Source: Gonapodya prolifera JEL478 | Taxonomy: Eukaryota; Monoblepharomycota; Monoblepharidomycetes; Monoblepharidales; Gonapodyaceae | Direction: 5' to 3' | Length of the DNA: 64,000 nucleotides | NCBI GenBank assembly: GCA_001574975.1 | Contig: KQ965738.1 | Location: 263,133-327,132, forward strand | Part shown: piece by piece, positions 24,270 through 37,260 of the stretch | Layout of the letters: every line of letters begins with the position of its first letter | Numbering within the stretch: position 1 is the stretch's first letter | Made by a program: the position numbers and the translations under genes | The notes under the pieces: model-generated | Told to the model about the DNA's origin: nothing | What the model saw: the letters and a program-made list of their open reading frames with translations, nothing else | Database searches by the model: none

Positions 24270-24712
24270 TCAAGCAGCTTCTGCCACCACCTCCTTTGTC
24301 CAGACTGCCTCGTTCTCAAGGCAGTCAATTCTGTCATCCAGTACTGTCGCTGAATATTCTCCGTCGTCAGGAACGTTGATTTTCCAAATGTTATCCTTCT
24401 CGTGGCGCCCTGCAAAACAAGGTCTGCCGAAGACCATATTCCAGTAACAGTGGCGTCGCAGAAAGGCGAAATTGCCGCGTCTCTGTCGCTGCCGTCTCAG
24501 TAATTACCGGTGATTGCATTCATAGCGCGCCCACATTTCTGCGAGTCTGTTGTCTTTTTCGGGTCAAACACACGAGAGCTCACACACAGCTGACCACATT
24601 TCCACTTTCAAGGCCCACTACACTCACTTTTCTCTGTTTCCTCATCGAGGCGCCTCTGAAGCTGGTCAAGTTTCTGCTGAAGCTTTGCGACTTGACTGAC
24701 AAGTCCATCCAT
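24270..24712 (-). CDS. Small coiled-coil protein, 74 residues
   Basis: Not recognised. Two exons, 24628-24712 and 24270-24409, join in phase 1 across a 218-nt GT-AG intron to give exactly 75 codons including the stop. Exon 1 encodes MDGLVSQVAKLQQKLDQLQR followed by RLDEETEK, a clean heptad helix. Exon 2 encodes HEKDNIWKINVPDDGEYSA, then DRIDCLENEAVW and an acidic end. The joint length, phase and amphipathic pattern argue for a real gene. The first ATG could lie in a further upstream exon. No signal peptide or membrane segment. A small subunit of a larger assembly is a guess. Confidence 0.5.
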
Positions 24713-25509
24713 GTCTTGTGACTGCGTTTTCGCATGTCTGTTGGAGGACTAACAAACCGGGGCTTTTATAGTCAACACGATAACCCCGCTTCATTACGCC
24801 AATTCTTCATCACATCGAATTTGGTGTTGATGGGGCCGATTTCTGACCCACAACAGTCCCACAAACATAGCAACGAGGTCAATTTATGTCACATGGTTTT
24901 GCTTCCATCTCCGAACATTCTGGCAGTGCATTTGGTCGATCACCCGTGGGAAGCGCCGCATGAGTATGATCGACACGGAAGGTCGACGTGATCCGCTCGC
25001 CTCGCAGGGTGAGCTCACCTGTTTGACTCTCATTTGACTGTATCGTGGTGTTTTCGAGGGAATCGCGAAGGGAGCGCAGCGCGACTGGATGGGTTCTGCC
25101 AAGGAGTTGCCGTGGCTGTTGGTCGCGGCCTAAGCAGTTGAGGAGTCACAACAAAGTCCCCCACCCCCTTTTTCTTCCTTTCGTTTCTCGACCTTTCTCG
25201 ACTCCGAAATGGTCCGAAAGAGAGATTATCAGCTTTTCGCCTGGTCAGGTTGCGCACAAACATTGGTTGTGATGGAGTGGACTTTCACATTCGCCCACTG
25301 TTGGGCACGTTTTGATGCCATGTCATGCAGTTGATTGTGCCATAGGTGACCAACATCTGTATGCACCAACAAGCTACACCAACAATCGGATTGAGCGCCG
25401 AAATATTTTCAATTGAAATCGAGCCGAAAAAATTGTATCATAAAAGCACGGTCATGATGATGAGGCCACTTCTGTCCCCAACCCCCAACCCCCAACCACT
25501 TCCCATCCA
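24713..25509. other. Intergenic, no supported gene
   Basis: About 800 bp. Arg/Ser/Pro-rich open frames on both strands at 25030-25272 overlap each other and show no motif. A short C-rich run, three near-copies of CAACCCC, lies at about 25479-25498 just before the next ATG. No RNA gene seen. Confidence 0.35.
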
Positions 25510-25912
25510 ATGACGCCACCCGTACGCGTTGGACAGGTCGCCTCTGGAGGACTCCGCACCACAAACCTCGCCCTCGAGAATTCAGGCTTCCGGCCCCTGA
25601 CGCTCGAATGCCTCATACAGCTCCAACAAACTCACGAACACGTTAATAACTTGAATCCCACCAACGCACTGCCGTCAAACGTGTGGGTGGTTACAGGTGG
25701 GCGAAGTCCTTGGCGAAGAAGAGAAGCACTATGGCACGGGAATCGAGGTAGATCAGTGCATACTGAGACCGACTCGTTCTTTTCAAACAATGTTCGCTCC
25801 GCCTGTGTGTCGCCGCCGACAGTCTCTGCGCAAGGTCCTGCGGACTGCGCAGCCTTCGCTACTTCACGCCTCAGGCGGTCGTCCGCACGACCGCTCCACT
25901 CCATTCCCGTAG
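25510..25912 (+). CDS. Hypothetical protein, weak gene model
   Basis: Not recognised. The ATG at 25510 begins TPPVRVGQVASGGLRTTNLA, continuing through LECLIQLQQTHEH. A 55-nt GT-AG segment (25642-25696, donor gttaat) can be removed in phase 0 to join VGEVLGEEEKHYGTGIEVDQ; unspliced, the frame stays open to 26007. Both readings give a small protein without a known motif, signal peptide or membrane segment. The spliced form is less Arg/Pro-skewed, so I prefer it. The locus could also be non-coding. Confidence 0.3.
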
Positions 25913-26112
25913 CGCGCTCTGGTCAAGAGCACCGACCACGTATCATAGCACCCCCCACCCCCCTTCCAAGGCGATTGTGGGAGTCGGGAGTGGCGGTGCA
26001 ACCGTGATAGATACATTAGACGAGCGTCGCGGCACGTTCGACCCAGTCCGTTTTTCATTTACCATGGAGAATGCAATCAAAAAAATATGCTATTATACCC
26101 AAGTTTGCAAAG

Positions 26113-26618
26113 TTATCGTGTATTCGATGGCGACGGTTCTTCCCAGAAGCCGAGAGCTTTCATGTCATCTTTCCGCATGAGTCCACTGAAAGATGAGTGC
26201 CAGCAATAAAAACGGAATCATGAGTCACGACAATCAGAGTTGACAGCGCAAAAGCACATCCCAAACGTCAAATCATCGTATTCCAAACAGTAATCAGGTT
26301 GATAATCTGCAGCGCGACTACCCAAACCGATGGGAAATACGCACTTTTCCATTCTGCATTCGAGGTAGGCTTTCGTGACCGCACGACAAGCCATCCCCTC
26401 CCTCCCGTTCTTTTGGAGACACTCCATGTATTGCTTCATCAGATCCTTGCATGTGCCTTCAAGTGAGGGTGTAAGGTGTGAGGAAGGTGGGAGCGTAAGG
26501 AAGGTGATTTGGACAGCACCCATCGGATTCGGCGCCAACCTTGTCGATCCAGTGGAAAGCTCCCCAGGTCAGGTGCGACGGGTGCCGCATACGTGGTCGG
26601 GGGTGCGCCAAAAGACAT
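26113..26618 (-). CDS. COX19: Cytochrome c oxidase assembly protein Cox19
   Basis: Copper-linked CHCH protein of the mitochondrial intermembrane space needed for complex IV assembly. Three exons (26540-26618, 26345-26456, 26113-26185) join to 264 nt, giving 87 residues, the family size. The start at 26618 gives MSFGAPPTTYAAPVAPDLGS, matching the conserved N-terminus. The twin CX9C motifs are intact: CKDLMKQYMEC and CRAVTKAYLEC. They are followed by LECRMENGLMRKDDMKALGF, the family's C-terminal block. The introns are 83 and 159 nt. The ORF that reads through both introns is longer but loses the N-terminus and the LGF block. Confidence 0.93.
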
Positions 26619-26884
26619 CGAATCACTTTCCCGGCGCAGGCAAAACTACTTGGTGGAAAATCATCCGGCCGTCCAATTCAATTCGCATATACCCCGACGA
26701 TTTGGTGGTTGGTCGCGGAAAACACTTGACTGGCGTGTAAAGAAACGAGGGACCTTAACGTTGTGACTTTAGCGAGGACGTCGAACGGCTTGGTAAGCAA
26801 TGCCGTATATGATCTGTCTTTGGACCTCACAAATGACTCCATATTCCTCGGGCGCAGAACGCATAGCAATAATTTTTGATCGCC

Positions 26885-29800
26885 ATGGTCTGCTCAGGGC
26901 CATTATTCGACAACGGCCTCTTCTCGTCGTGCTTCATAGCGCTTGCGATACCCACTGTCCTGATTTCATACATCATCATCTCCTGCACGTTCCGCTATGT
27001 CTCTATACTCCCTCGCCGCCTGAGACTGCCCGAAAGTGACGAAGCTCCGCGCCCCGCGATGTCTTACCTATCTCTCGGCGCTTCTTCCAGTGTCCTGAGC
27101 ACTTTCCATTCAATGGCGGTTCTCGTCGTTCTCGTCGAGGCTCTTGGGCATTTGAATCGCGGATCATGGCTTCTAGCGCCGTACCTTCTCGCTGGTGCTT
27201 TGCTCAACCTGGCAGCGTGGTTATCCGTTTCCGCCATTTATTACGCGGAAGCAAGCACCTTCAGGCGGCAAAGGAAGGCAGCTCGAGCTTCCGCAAGTGT
27301 TCGCTCCAATGGAAACGCAGGATCGAGCTCATCTTCCCACACGGGTGTTAATGGAGGAGAACTTGGCGCCAAACATCAGCCCGCAGGCTGGGATGATATT
27401 GGAAGGAGGTGGAGCGTTGTTCCAGGATTCTGGATTGTGGCGCTTCTTGCCGACGGCGTGATTGCTTACCAGTGGGCGGTCTTGCTCTCTTTGCCCAGCG
27501 ATGGTATGTTACTATACGGCCCTTTCTTGCCGTGTTCGCTCAGTCAATGTTGCGTTTCCCAAAATCAGGAGCCCCACCGAATTTCTTCAATGTTACCGTC
27601 TTTGCTGCTCGGCTCATCTTTGAGATAATCATCGTGTGCACTTGGGCGATCTCGAAATTAGTGTTGTCCCTGCGAACGTACTCGCCTGTCGCGCTCGAGG
27701 ATGGCAACCACGCTACTGCGTCGCCTCAACCCGAAGAGTCGAGCACCTTCGATGACTTTTACGACAAGATGATACGATTGTTACCCTACATATGGCCTTC
27801 CAAAAGCCTCAAATTGCAACTGCTCGTGCTGCTCAACTTCGCCATTCTGATCGCGGGAAGAATCGTCAACGTTCTGGTCGTGTTCCAGTATAAGCATGTG
27901 ATTGACTCACTCGATACTTCGGTAAGTGAATTTTTATCTATGCAGCCTCGATAGACACCCCTTCATCATTCCTTCGCACCAGGTGTTTGCCTGGGGAAGC
28001 ATCCTTCTCTACGTCTTTTTCCGTGAGTCCTGAAGAACTTTTCTTTCATTCTGATTGGCTGAAATAACGCCTGCCCTCGGTGCGCTCCAGGATTCCTTCA
28101 AGGAGGAGTTGGTATGTTTTCATAAATCTTATTCGGGACAATTGAAAGGTCAATTGATTGTCCCGAATGACTTTTCAAGGTCTTCTTTCGTCTCTTCAAT
28201 CCTTGTCGTGGATTTCCATTGGACAGTGAGTCCTCAAAATCGGCAGTTCCTTCGTTCGCCTACTCACGGTGATCTTACTTGATAAAGATACACTACGAGG
28301 GTTGTGTCTTTGGTGAGTGCCATGATCCAAATACTCAATAGCTTCCCTTCACTGAAAAAATGTTCGCAAGGACCTCTTTTCCCACCTTCACGGTCTGAGC
28401 CTTCAATGGCACCTTCAAAGGAAAACCGGGGAGGTGTTACGGGTGAGTTGACCTCCTTGAGAATGCGTGAAACCTTCACTCACACTTGACGCAGATCATG
28501 GATCGTGGGACGAGCAGTATTGTCTCACTTCTTAACTACATCGTCTTCAATATTTTCCCTGTGTTTGCAGACATCGCCATTGGTAAGAGCCTTGGAAGTC
28601 AATTTACTAACACACGTATGCTGACTCAGTGGTCACTGTGCTTTAGCATGCGGTGTGTTTTTGATTGCATTCGACTGGTCAATTGCAATTGGTAAGTTTC
28701 GTAACTTCGTCAATTTTTAATCGCAACTCACATCTTACCCCCCATGCAGTCGTGTTTTTGACGATGACAGTAAGCTTTCTTCATTAAAAACGTGCTATCA
28801 CACGCAAGATTTGGCAATCTCGTTCTCTTCAGCTTTATATCGTTTTCACGATTTTGATAACGGAGTGGAGGACGTCATTCAGGCGCGAAATGATAGAATT
28901 GGATAACGCCACGAGGACTCGATCGGTGGACTCTCTGTTGAACTTTGAAACCGTCAAATATTATGGAAACGAGGTATTGTTCTGCTACGTTTACAAGAAC
29001 GAACGTTTATTCAGCTTCCCCACCTCCCCAATTAGGATTATGAAGTCAAGGAATATGAAAAGGCAATCGTGGCATATCAAGCCGCGGACTGGAGGTCATC
29101 GGCATCCTTGACAATGCTTAATACGGCTCAGAACGCCGTAATTACACTCGGTCTACTTGCCGGGTGTTTGTTATGCGTCAGTATCTGGTGATACCCTTAC
29201 TCATTTCACCGCGTGCTTTCAACAATCTTTTGGTTGTAGGCGAAGGAAGTGGTTGATGGTGCTCTCACAGTCGGAGATTTCGTGATGTTCCTGACGTACT
29301 TGCTGCAGCTATACGGTCCACTGAACTGGTAATTATTCTTCCCAGTAAGCTTTCGTAGTGAACCATGCTCGAGTAATTCTTCTGATAATCAGGTTCGGTA
29401 CGTATTATCGTGCTATTCAGCAAAGTTTTATCGACATGGAAAAAATGCTCGACCTGTTCAAGGTTCGTAGAATGTTATCATTCTTCTTTTCGTTTTAGAT
29501 GCAACGTTATTGAAATCTTTGCCTATCTGACAGGAGCATTCTTCTGTTCAAGACGCTCCCGATGCTACCGAATTGGTTCTGGATCAGGGTCACGTGGTTT
29601 TTGGTGAGTCGCTAAAGTCTGGAAAGGATTTGAACCGACTAAGACCCTGTTACAGATCACGTTTCTTTTGAGTACGATAAAAACCACCCTGCTATAAAAG
29701 ACATTTCCTTTGACATTCCCCCTGGGAAGTCTGTGGCGCTTGTGGGTCCGTCAGGATCCGGGAAGAGCACAATCATGCGTTTGCTCTTCCGGTTTGTATG

Positions 29801-30733
29801 GATATTGTCTACCGAAATGAACATTTGGGAATTCTGAATCGCTCGTTTTCATTTCAAGCTTTTATGACTGCTCCTATGGACGCATCTTAGTTGATGGACA
29901 CGATATCCGCTCTGTCACACAGCAAAGTTTAAGGAAAAATATTGGTGTGGTTCCTCAAGTGAGTAACGGACTTTGAATGCTGCTCCTTTCTCTGATGACA
30001 TACTCTCTCCCGCAGGACACGGTACTGTTTAATGACACAGTAAAGAACAACATTAGATATGCGAAGGTGGACGCTTCAGGTGGGCCAATTGATGTTTTTG
30101 AGTCTCATTCCTCAAAGCTTGCTCTGACAATAACCCAAACAAAGACGAGGAGGTGGAAAACGCTGCAAAGATCGGTCAAATCCATGAGCGCATATTATCT
30201 TTCAAAGACGGATATTCCACGAAAGTGGGTGAGCGTGGACTGCGACTGAGTGGTGGCGAAAAGCAGCGTGTGGCTATTGCCAGAACAGTACTTAAGGTAG
30301 GTGACACAAATGTTTGTTCCTTTGGCTCGTATAACACTTAAACCTCAAATAGAACCCGCGCATTCTTCTTCTGGATGAAGCTACAGTGAGTGTAACATTT
30401 CTGCTCCCTCCACTAACCCCGCGCTCACCTCACTCCACCTCCCAGAGCGCTTTAGACACTGTTACCGAACGTTTGATCCAAGACGCGATGGGCGATCTTG
30501 CACAAAATCGGACAACGCTCATCATTGCGCATCGTCTCTCCACAATTGTTGGTGTCGACAAGGTAATCGTCCTCCAAAATGGAACCATTGCAGAGCAAGG
30601 GACACATTCGGACCTTCTTGCGAAAAAGGGATTGTACTTTGACCTGTGGACGCAGCAGCTGAAGGAGGCGGATGAAGCTAGGAATCACGTCAATGGTGGG
30701 ACAGTTGCAACTGACTCAAAGAAGCATGCGTAA
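26885..30733 (+). CDS. HMT1/ABCB6-like heavy-metal tolerance ABC transporter (half transporter)
   Basis: ATP-driven exporter of the ABCB6/HMT1/Atm1 group, normally vacuolar or mitochondrial, moving metal-thiol conjugates or porphyrins (family knowledge). The ATG at 26885 starts an extra N-terminal membrane domain of about five helices (26890-27660), characteristic of HMT1/ABCB6. The core membrane domain follows with [48 protein letters not shown] and [20 protein letters not shown]. The nucleotide-binding domain is complete: Walker [19 protein letters not shown]-loop [14 protein letters not shown], signature [16 protein letters not shown], Walker [10 protein letters not shown]-loop SALD (split from Walker B by an intron at about 30387-30446) and H-loop [10 protein letters not shown]. 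About 16 introns. Only 54 bp separate its stop from that of RSE1. Confidence 0.93.
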
Positions 30734-30787
30734 TGTAGGGTTACAACTGTGACTAGTCTCTACATTTAGCTACGTGACTCAAAATAT

Positions 30788-33700
30788 CTAAAATGCGCCG
30801 CGAACGCGAATATCTTCGAGCTTTTTCATAACTTCCGGGACTGTCCGATCAAGCTCCTCCGCAATTTGGGTCCGTTTCTCCCAAGGCAACAATGAGAACT
30901 GTTCACACAAATCGCCATCAATGACACCCTTGGCAGGAATAAAGGAACCACGATACGCGAGATGGTCTCGCCCACAAATTGGAGGTAATTCATTTCTCAA
31001 ATGGAATTCCAGATTTTGGAAGAAGTCAACATCCTCCTTCGACTGGAAAGGAACAAATATTCCGATTGATCCCAACATTGACGTATACACGAGGATCTCA
31101 CGGCCCCCAGGGACAAGTGCTGTCTTCGTGATGGACGTAAGAGTATCACCCACAAAGTATTCACAGACTCTTTGCAGCTAAAGAAATGGGGAGAAGTAAC
31201 GCCATACATTGCAATTTCGACAAGTATCTTTCACGCATACCTTGTAAGCAGCACCCTGCAGAAATCCCTTCTCGAAAACAAGCTTATTACCGGTTGGGTC
31301 ATCATCCAAGTCCTGGCTGACATCTGACGGCAGACGAGCAACCCAGAAATTGCCGAACTTGTCACCACCGACGACGGTGTCATAATCCACCATAGTCGTG
31401 CACGTGGTGTAACGGTTCGTTGTGTCGTCAGCGAACACAATTATTCTGTTATCTTGTCGCCTATACGATGCGTAAAATGTGGACTCTTGGAGATCACCGA
31501 TAACTATTCGATCGCCTTGAGTGTGTAAATTGATGATACAGGTTGGGATTTGCTAGATGAGGAGAAACAATGACCGATAAACACGGTGAGGTAGCGAAAG
31601 CAAATGAAGCAAGCGGACCTTGTTTTCGCATTTTCGTAGCAATTTTTTCTTCCCCAAATCGTAAATCCTCAAAATCCGTCCAACGCCGACAAGCAATCGT
31701 CCTTGGAAAGGACACATCGCGTGAGGAACATCGTCGACTGGTGTCTGTTCAAAAGGTGGATTGGGTCAATCCATTCGGAGCAAAATTTCACGACTTAGGG
31801 CTCACCACGTGCATTAACTGTAGTTTGCCGTCAACGTCAAGCTTATACATCCGAATGAAGCCACTGGAGCAAGTTCGAGGCGAAAGAGTTACATCTCGAG
31901 CTGTACCAACACAAACATATGTTTCTGTGGGGTCGTTATAAAATGTAACAGACGAGACACTATGAAAGGGAGACGACGGTCAACCAGTCTAAACAGAACT
32001 AAAAATGAGTAGTGGAATCGCTCACCTAAACGCGGCTTCATTTTCTTCCAGGTACACCAAACTGGTCGTTTCCCCTTTCATTGGATCGATTACTCGCACT
32101 GCACTCGCCCACTTCCCTGCATCCTCTTTCGGAACTCCAAACTGTTCTGGTGGCAACGGGTACTCGACTTCGTTGTTCTCCGCTCCATCCTCAGTCTCCA
32201 TGTCCTCTTCAGCCTAAAAAATAAAAGGTTGTTTTCTGATCACGAGTGCATACATCAAAGCAGATCGTACCTCCTTGCGAAGAACATCAAGTGCCAGAGC
32301 CCGATGTTCGCTCTCGATGACGACAAACTTGTTAGACGGTTCGTGGAGCATGAATTTTCGTGGAGTGTAGCGAAGAGGTACTATGTGTTGATTGAAGGTG
32401 TTGCCGAGCTTTTCCACAGTCAGAATCCTTGCGCACAATATGAAGGTCAAAACAACACCGCCGGTACGGGAAAGCTCCGATCTACCTCAGAGTGTTTGCA
32501 GAAATGGCAACAATGCCTTCAGGGCATTGCTCACTTGAGAAACTTGAGCCCCACTCCAACATTTCGTATCTGTCAATGCAATTACAGTAAGCACTTTGTG
32601 AATTTATCTCCTTGCACTAAACACAAAAGGAGGTCCGTGAAATGAGTGTCGCTCCTCAGACTTCGGTGCATTCCTTCTTCAATTGAGTGAATCGGAGTGA
32701 TTCAACCAGTCGCACGTCCAAAACAAACAAATTCTCGACAGTCGAAAGTAAATACTTGGAGCGATGCAATCACAATTCTCTTTTCGCCTTCCCGCTCACA
32801 CCCAGAACTCACGTTAGAGGCACCATCCTTGCACGATCATTCCATGTGTATCCAAGCCAGGGTCTGCTGCTCAAACCTAAGACCGCCGACTGCCCCTGGA
32901 CTTTTACCGCAAACAATCGCACGCCCTTGGCGCCAAGGAAGCGCATACGAGTGTCTGAGAGTTGTCCGGTGACTGGGTCCAGAACAGTACGGAGCAAGAT
33001 ACCGTTTTGAAGACCTGCATGAAGGTAGAGGGTGGAAGACGAATTTGTGGCTGCCGTATTTTCAGCTGTAGCAGCAATAAGGAGGGACTCTGGGATAGCA
33101 TTGACCGCCTGTCGGAAAGGATATTGGAAAAGTACCAGTACAACCATGTCAATTTCGGCGTACCTGCATGCTAACTGGTTGTAAGCAATTGTCGGGATCC
33201 AATGCAAGTACACGTATGGTTTGATCAAGGCATCCAACAGCCTAAAAGGAATCATTGTGCGGCTTTTAGACGACAAGACTCATGGAGCGACAGAACTCCA
33301 TTTTGTAAATAATCCTCAGCCGAAGTTACGTTTGCAGTCAGACGACAAGCCAGACGAAGCAGAGAGCACGGCAGGCAAGTTCTCAATCTCATTCGTTCAC
33401 ATCCCAGTTCTTCTTGGATGCCAAAGCACACACAGCACAGTGCAACAATACCGCCATTCGATGAACTCACCAAAAATTTGCTCCTCACCCTTCCTTCTTC
33501 TACTTCACCCACCGCAAGGCACGAAACTCCACTTGGCATTTCTCGCCTCTCACCGTACTCGTTCAGGTGCCCTCCAGCGTCAAGCTCGAAATAAACAATC
33601 TCCCCCGACGACAGCGCAATGGCAACTTGCCGAGAGTTGCAGGCTGCCTTCACAATGTGCCTTCCACCGGGCGTTTTCCATTCATTGACTCGTCGATCCG

Positions 33701-35705
33701 CGCGGATATGGCGGATGCCCTGAGGGTACACTTGGATGAGCGCATCATCCCCCAGCTGTGTTACCGCGAGAGTTGGTGACGTCCCAATGAAACCTGTGTC
33801 CGTGACCTCTTCCACCGTTTCCCCAATGGAAAGAACGAGGGTAGCGTTGGTGAAAGACACGATAATATATGAGTCAAATTCGGCTGGAGGCATTCACCAA
33901 TGCGTCAGGATGGAACCTAGGAATCACTGCCATCATTGCGATCACGTACCTCGTGAGTCCACTTTCACGGTCCAAACAGCATTAGGGTTCCCCGGCAATT
34001 CGGAAACCGCCATCTCTTGCACCTCGATGCCATGTCGCAGAGTCCGAAAACTGGCCCTAGCCCCTCTCCCACTTGTTACGTAAAGTTGTGGTGTATCTTC
34101 TCCAGGTAAAAGATTCATTAGCTTGCAGTCGGTCAGTGGAGCCAGAGAGTCAGCTTCATCCACGGGGACGAGATTGCGGAGAGCGCGAGGGCGGAAGAAA
34201 ACGGGGGAAATCTCGTCAGGTTCGGCCTCCTCTGGATCAGGAAAGTCGAGGGAGGTGTACTCCGTTTGCTCCGTGTCATCGTCACCAAGGTTCTCAATCT
34301 GGTATAGGACGCTTTCGGTTTGAACGACATGTGATGAATAAAGCAACGTTGCTATCGCAGAGTTCCCACTCACTGGTTCCCAAACTCGGCTGCAACAAAC
34401 AAAAACCCAGTTTTCAACAATACCAAACCAGTCGCCACGGGAACAGTGTCAAAGTACTTTAGTCTGATAGCAGTAATGCCCTGTATGTCCCCACCAGCAC
34501 CCGGCGGATAGTCAACTTGCACCTTGAACACGTCGCCGTCTTCGGTTTGGGCCAAGATGAAAAACGACGACCGCATTCGGTGAACGACGCTTGCCGCAAT
34601 GAGTCGTGGCTTGCCCGCATCATCTTCTTCCACGCCAGTCTCTCTCCGAGGCGGTCTGCGCGGAATCGTGACCCGCTTGGCGGGGAACCCTTGATGATAC
34701 CAGGTGATGAAGCCTTCGGAGCACACAAGGACACCAGAAGGCCCGTCGGTGCCACCAGGAATGGCGATGAGGTGGTTGGCAGAAGCGGGGACAGGCTCGG
34801 ACCATTTTCGGACGACGTGATTCAGACCGAGATCAAGCTCATAGTAGGTGAGGACCTAGGGCCAGTTTCAATGAAGGCGTCACGCCACTTCACGCAGGGA
34901 AGCTGCCATGTACCTTTTCTGCGTTCTCGAACGCCTCTCCTGTGGGGTCCTGGTCCGACTCCTGATAGTCCACCTCGAGTGCCGCAAAGACGGGGTTCTC
35001 GAATCCAACATCCACTCCAACGAGCGCATAGCAGAGGGTGAACGACTTGTGTGCCTCAAGAGGGGATGAAATCGTGAGACGAGCGAGAGAGTCTCGGTTG
35101 AGAATGTAAACAAATTTCTGCTTTTCGACAGCAGCTGACGGCGGCACGGGTCAGGCGGGGAAGATTAAAACCAAATTTCTAAGGGAGGATATCGTAGCAC
35201 GGTCTCACCAATCATAACCGCTCTCCCCTTCGGATCCGCTGCGAGATACTGTCCTGGTACAATCCTTCGAACTGCACTTTTCCCAAACGTTTCCTGATGA
35301 ATCTTCTCCAGGATATTCTTGGTAGGGTTGTACTCCAGCACTGTAATCTTTCCACTGTCCGAGCCCACAACGATATAGTCTGCTCTCAGTGAAAGCAATA
35401 CCGTGAAGGTGTTCCCATGATGATTTTTGTTAATAGGATGTCACCGAGCTACAAGCAAGGTCCAAGTACGCACCTTTCGATCCACCTGTCAGCCTAAACG
35501 GCGCCAAACTCCTCACCAGTCCGAAAACATGGTGCGACAAGACCACCGTCACCTTTCCCGTCTGCTGGTCGGCTCTGAGGATCTCAATTGTGGTCCCCGC
35601 ACCGCGCGACACGCAAATTTCCTGGAGCTTCGATCCGGAAAAGTTGCCGATGATGCATTGGTTAATGCCTGTGGGTGGTTGGAGGGTGAGGTTGTAGAGA
35701 AACAT
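30788..35705 (-). CDS. RSE1: Splicing factor 3B subunit 3 (RSE1/SF3B3)
   Basis: Beta-propeller scaffold of the SF3b complex of U2 snRNP, needed for branch-site recognition. The start at 35705 gives [20 protein letters not shown]. Segments follow the family in order: [178 protein letters not shown] and [20 protein letters not shown]. It ends [14 protein letters not shown], the expected C-terminus. More than 15 introns. Conserved along its full length, so the gene is complete. Confidence 0.96.
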
Positions 35706-35975
35706 TGTCGCTCACGCGCGCGGCGGCAAGGGCGGGATGGACACAGTGAGCGAGGAAAAACTGTCCCAAATGGCAAGTGGAAGGAGCGTCGAGCCTGCAG
35801 CAGCAGTGGGGGAAAGTGGTCTTTCGTTGTTACTGCGGGAGTGGGTTTTGGCCAAAGCACACTGCAACTCTCACCCCGTAGCAGAATTAGGGAATGCAAT
35901 TAGGCGAGCTTCCAATATCATGCTTCGCTCTTGCTGACGGGAGTATAATTCCTACTTAGACCGTCTCTCCATCTT

Positions 35976-37260
35976 CTAATCATCCTCCCAGCCACCCACA
36001 TCAAGGAGGGCATCCAGGGTAACGCCGGCAAGAACTCTATTCCACATATGAGCAGCCTGAAGGTTCGCCTCGGTGTCCACCACCCAGGACACCAATTGGT
36101 CGAATGCGAGCTCGGCAACGATGCGTGAGGAGAGGGCGTGGAGAAAGCTTGCGACGACGGGATGTGGTTGGCGGGGTAGGATGGGTGTCTGAAAATTTTG
36201 ACGATGTGGGAAAGGTTAACGCCACAGTGGAGACGGTAACATTGGCGTTTCCATACGCACTGATCCATGTTGCTCCAGAAGCTCGCCGCTGATCTCCTCC
36301 ACAATGTCCACCACTGTCTCTTCGAGCATCCCGCTCCACACATTTTCTGTAAACTCGTCCTTCCAGGCCTGCCGAGCGACCACCTCGCACACTTCTCTAC
36401 ATGCTTGATCTACCATGTAGGATGCGAGGAAGGCGGAACGGTGACGGATCTGGAGGGCGCAGCATTCGTCCGAGATGGTGGAGTCGATAAGAGAAGCGAC
36501 AAGGGATGGAAGAACTTCTGAGAGGAGGGAATGGTAGATAGATGTGAAGGGAGGCGACAGCCTACTCACACCAGGTATAAGTGAGGTCGGACAATGAAAT
36601 ATAGCGACGGTTGTTATCACCAAAGAGCGTCCACAAAGATGTGTGAGTGCATCGAGCAGAATAATGCTGTTAAGAGTTGTGCAACACGCACTTGGCTCGG
36701 AGTTCCCTCTCGGCTTCAGCTGCAGCGTCTCTTGCTATGGAGCCGACTACAGAGTCCAAAATTGACTCCGCCATCGATGTTATTAGAAGTAAACGGGCGG
36801 CCGGGGATAGCAAAACTTCTGGAGACTCGTAGGACGGGGATCCGCTGCGGGGGTGGGCGCGAAGCGGCGGCGACCCGCGCCGACCTCCGGAGAAGGTAGT
36901 TTCACCAGGGTTGTAGTTGAGAGGAGGCAGAACTGGTACGATTTGGTACGCGAACTGAGGAAGCGCTGGGTGGGGTCCGAACGGAACTGGAGACTGACGC
37001 TGTCGTGGCGAACGCGATCGAGGTGGGATCGAGGTGGCACGAGGGCGGGAAATCTTGAGCGTGGGACGAAGCGCATCGTCTTGTTTCGAAAAATGTCCCC
37101 ATGGTTGTGCATTTGTTGTGCGACTACGGGTATTGTGTGAGGTGAAGAAGGCGTCCGGAGATTGAACGCGCCGGGGGAATCTGCTGCTTCGACACTGCGA
37201 CTGGGATGGATTGATGTCGTGCGGAATCGCCTGGATGTGGTACATTGATGGGAAAGACAT
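35976..37260 (-). CDS. Unknown protein, Arg/Pro-rich N-terminus with helical C-terminus
   Basis: Not recognised. The start at 37260 gives MSFPSMYHIQAIPHDINPSQ. An Arg/Ser/Pro-rich disordered stretch of about 130 residues follows (for example SIPPRSRSPRQRQSPVPF). Then a helical part reads ITSMAESILDSVVGSIARDA, and after an intron near 36530-36690 EVLPSLVASLIDSTISDECC, DQACREVCEVVARQAWKDEF and ETVVDIVEEISGELLEQHG. The last exon ends HMWNRVLAGVTLDALLDVGG and stops at 35976. The helices recall SAC3/GANP-type C-terminal regions, but I cannot support that. No membrane segment. The exact exon 1/2 junction is uncertain. Confidence 0.55.

Noticed and set aside
26218-26538. 106-codon uninterrupted reading of COX19
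   Set aside because: It reads through both introns; splicing gives the family length of 87 residues and restores the N- and C-terminal family blocks.
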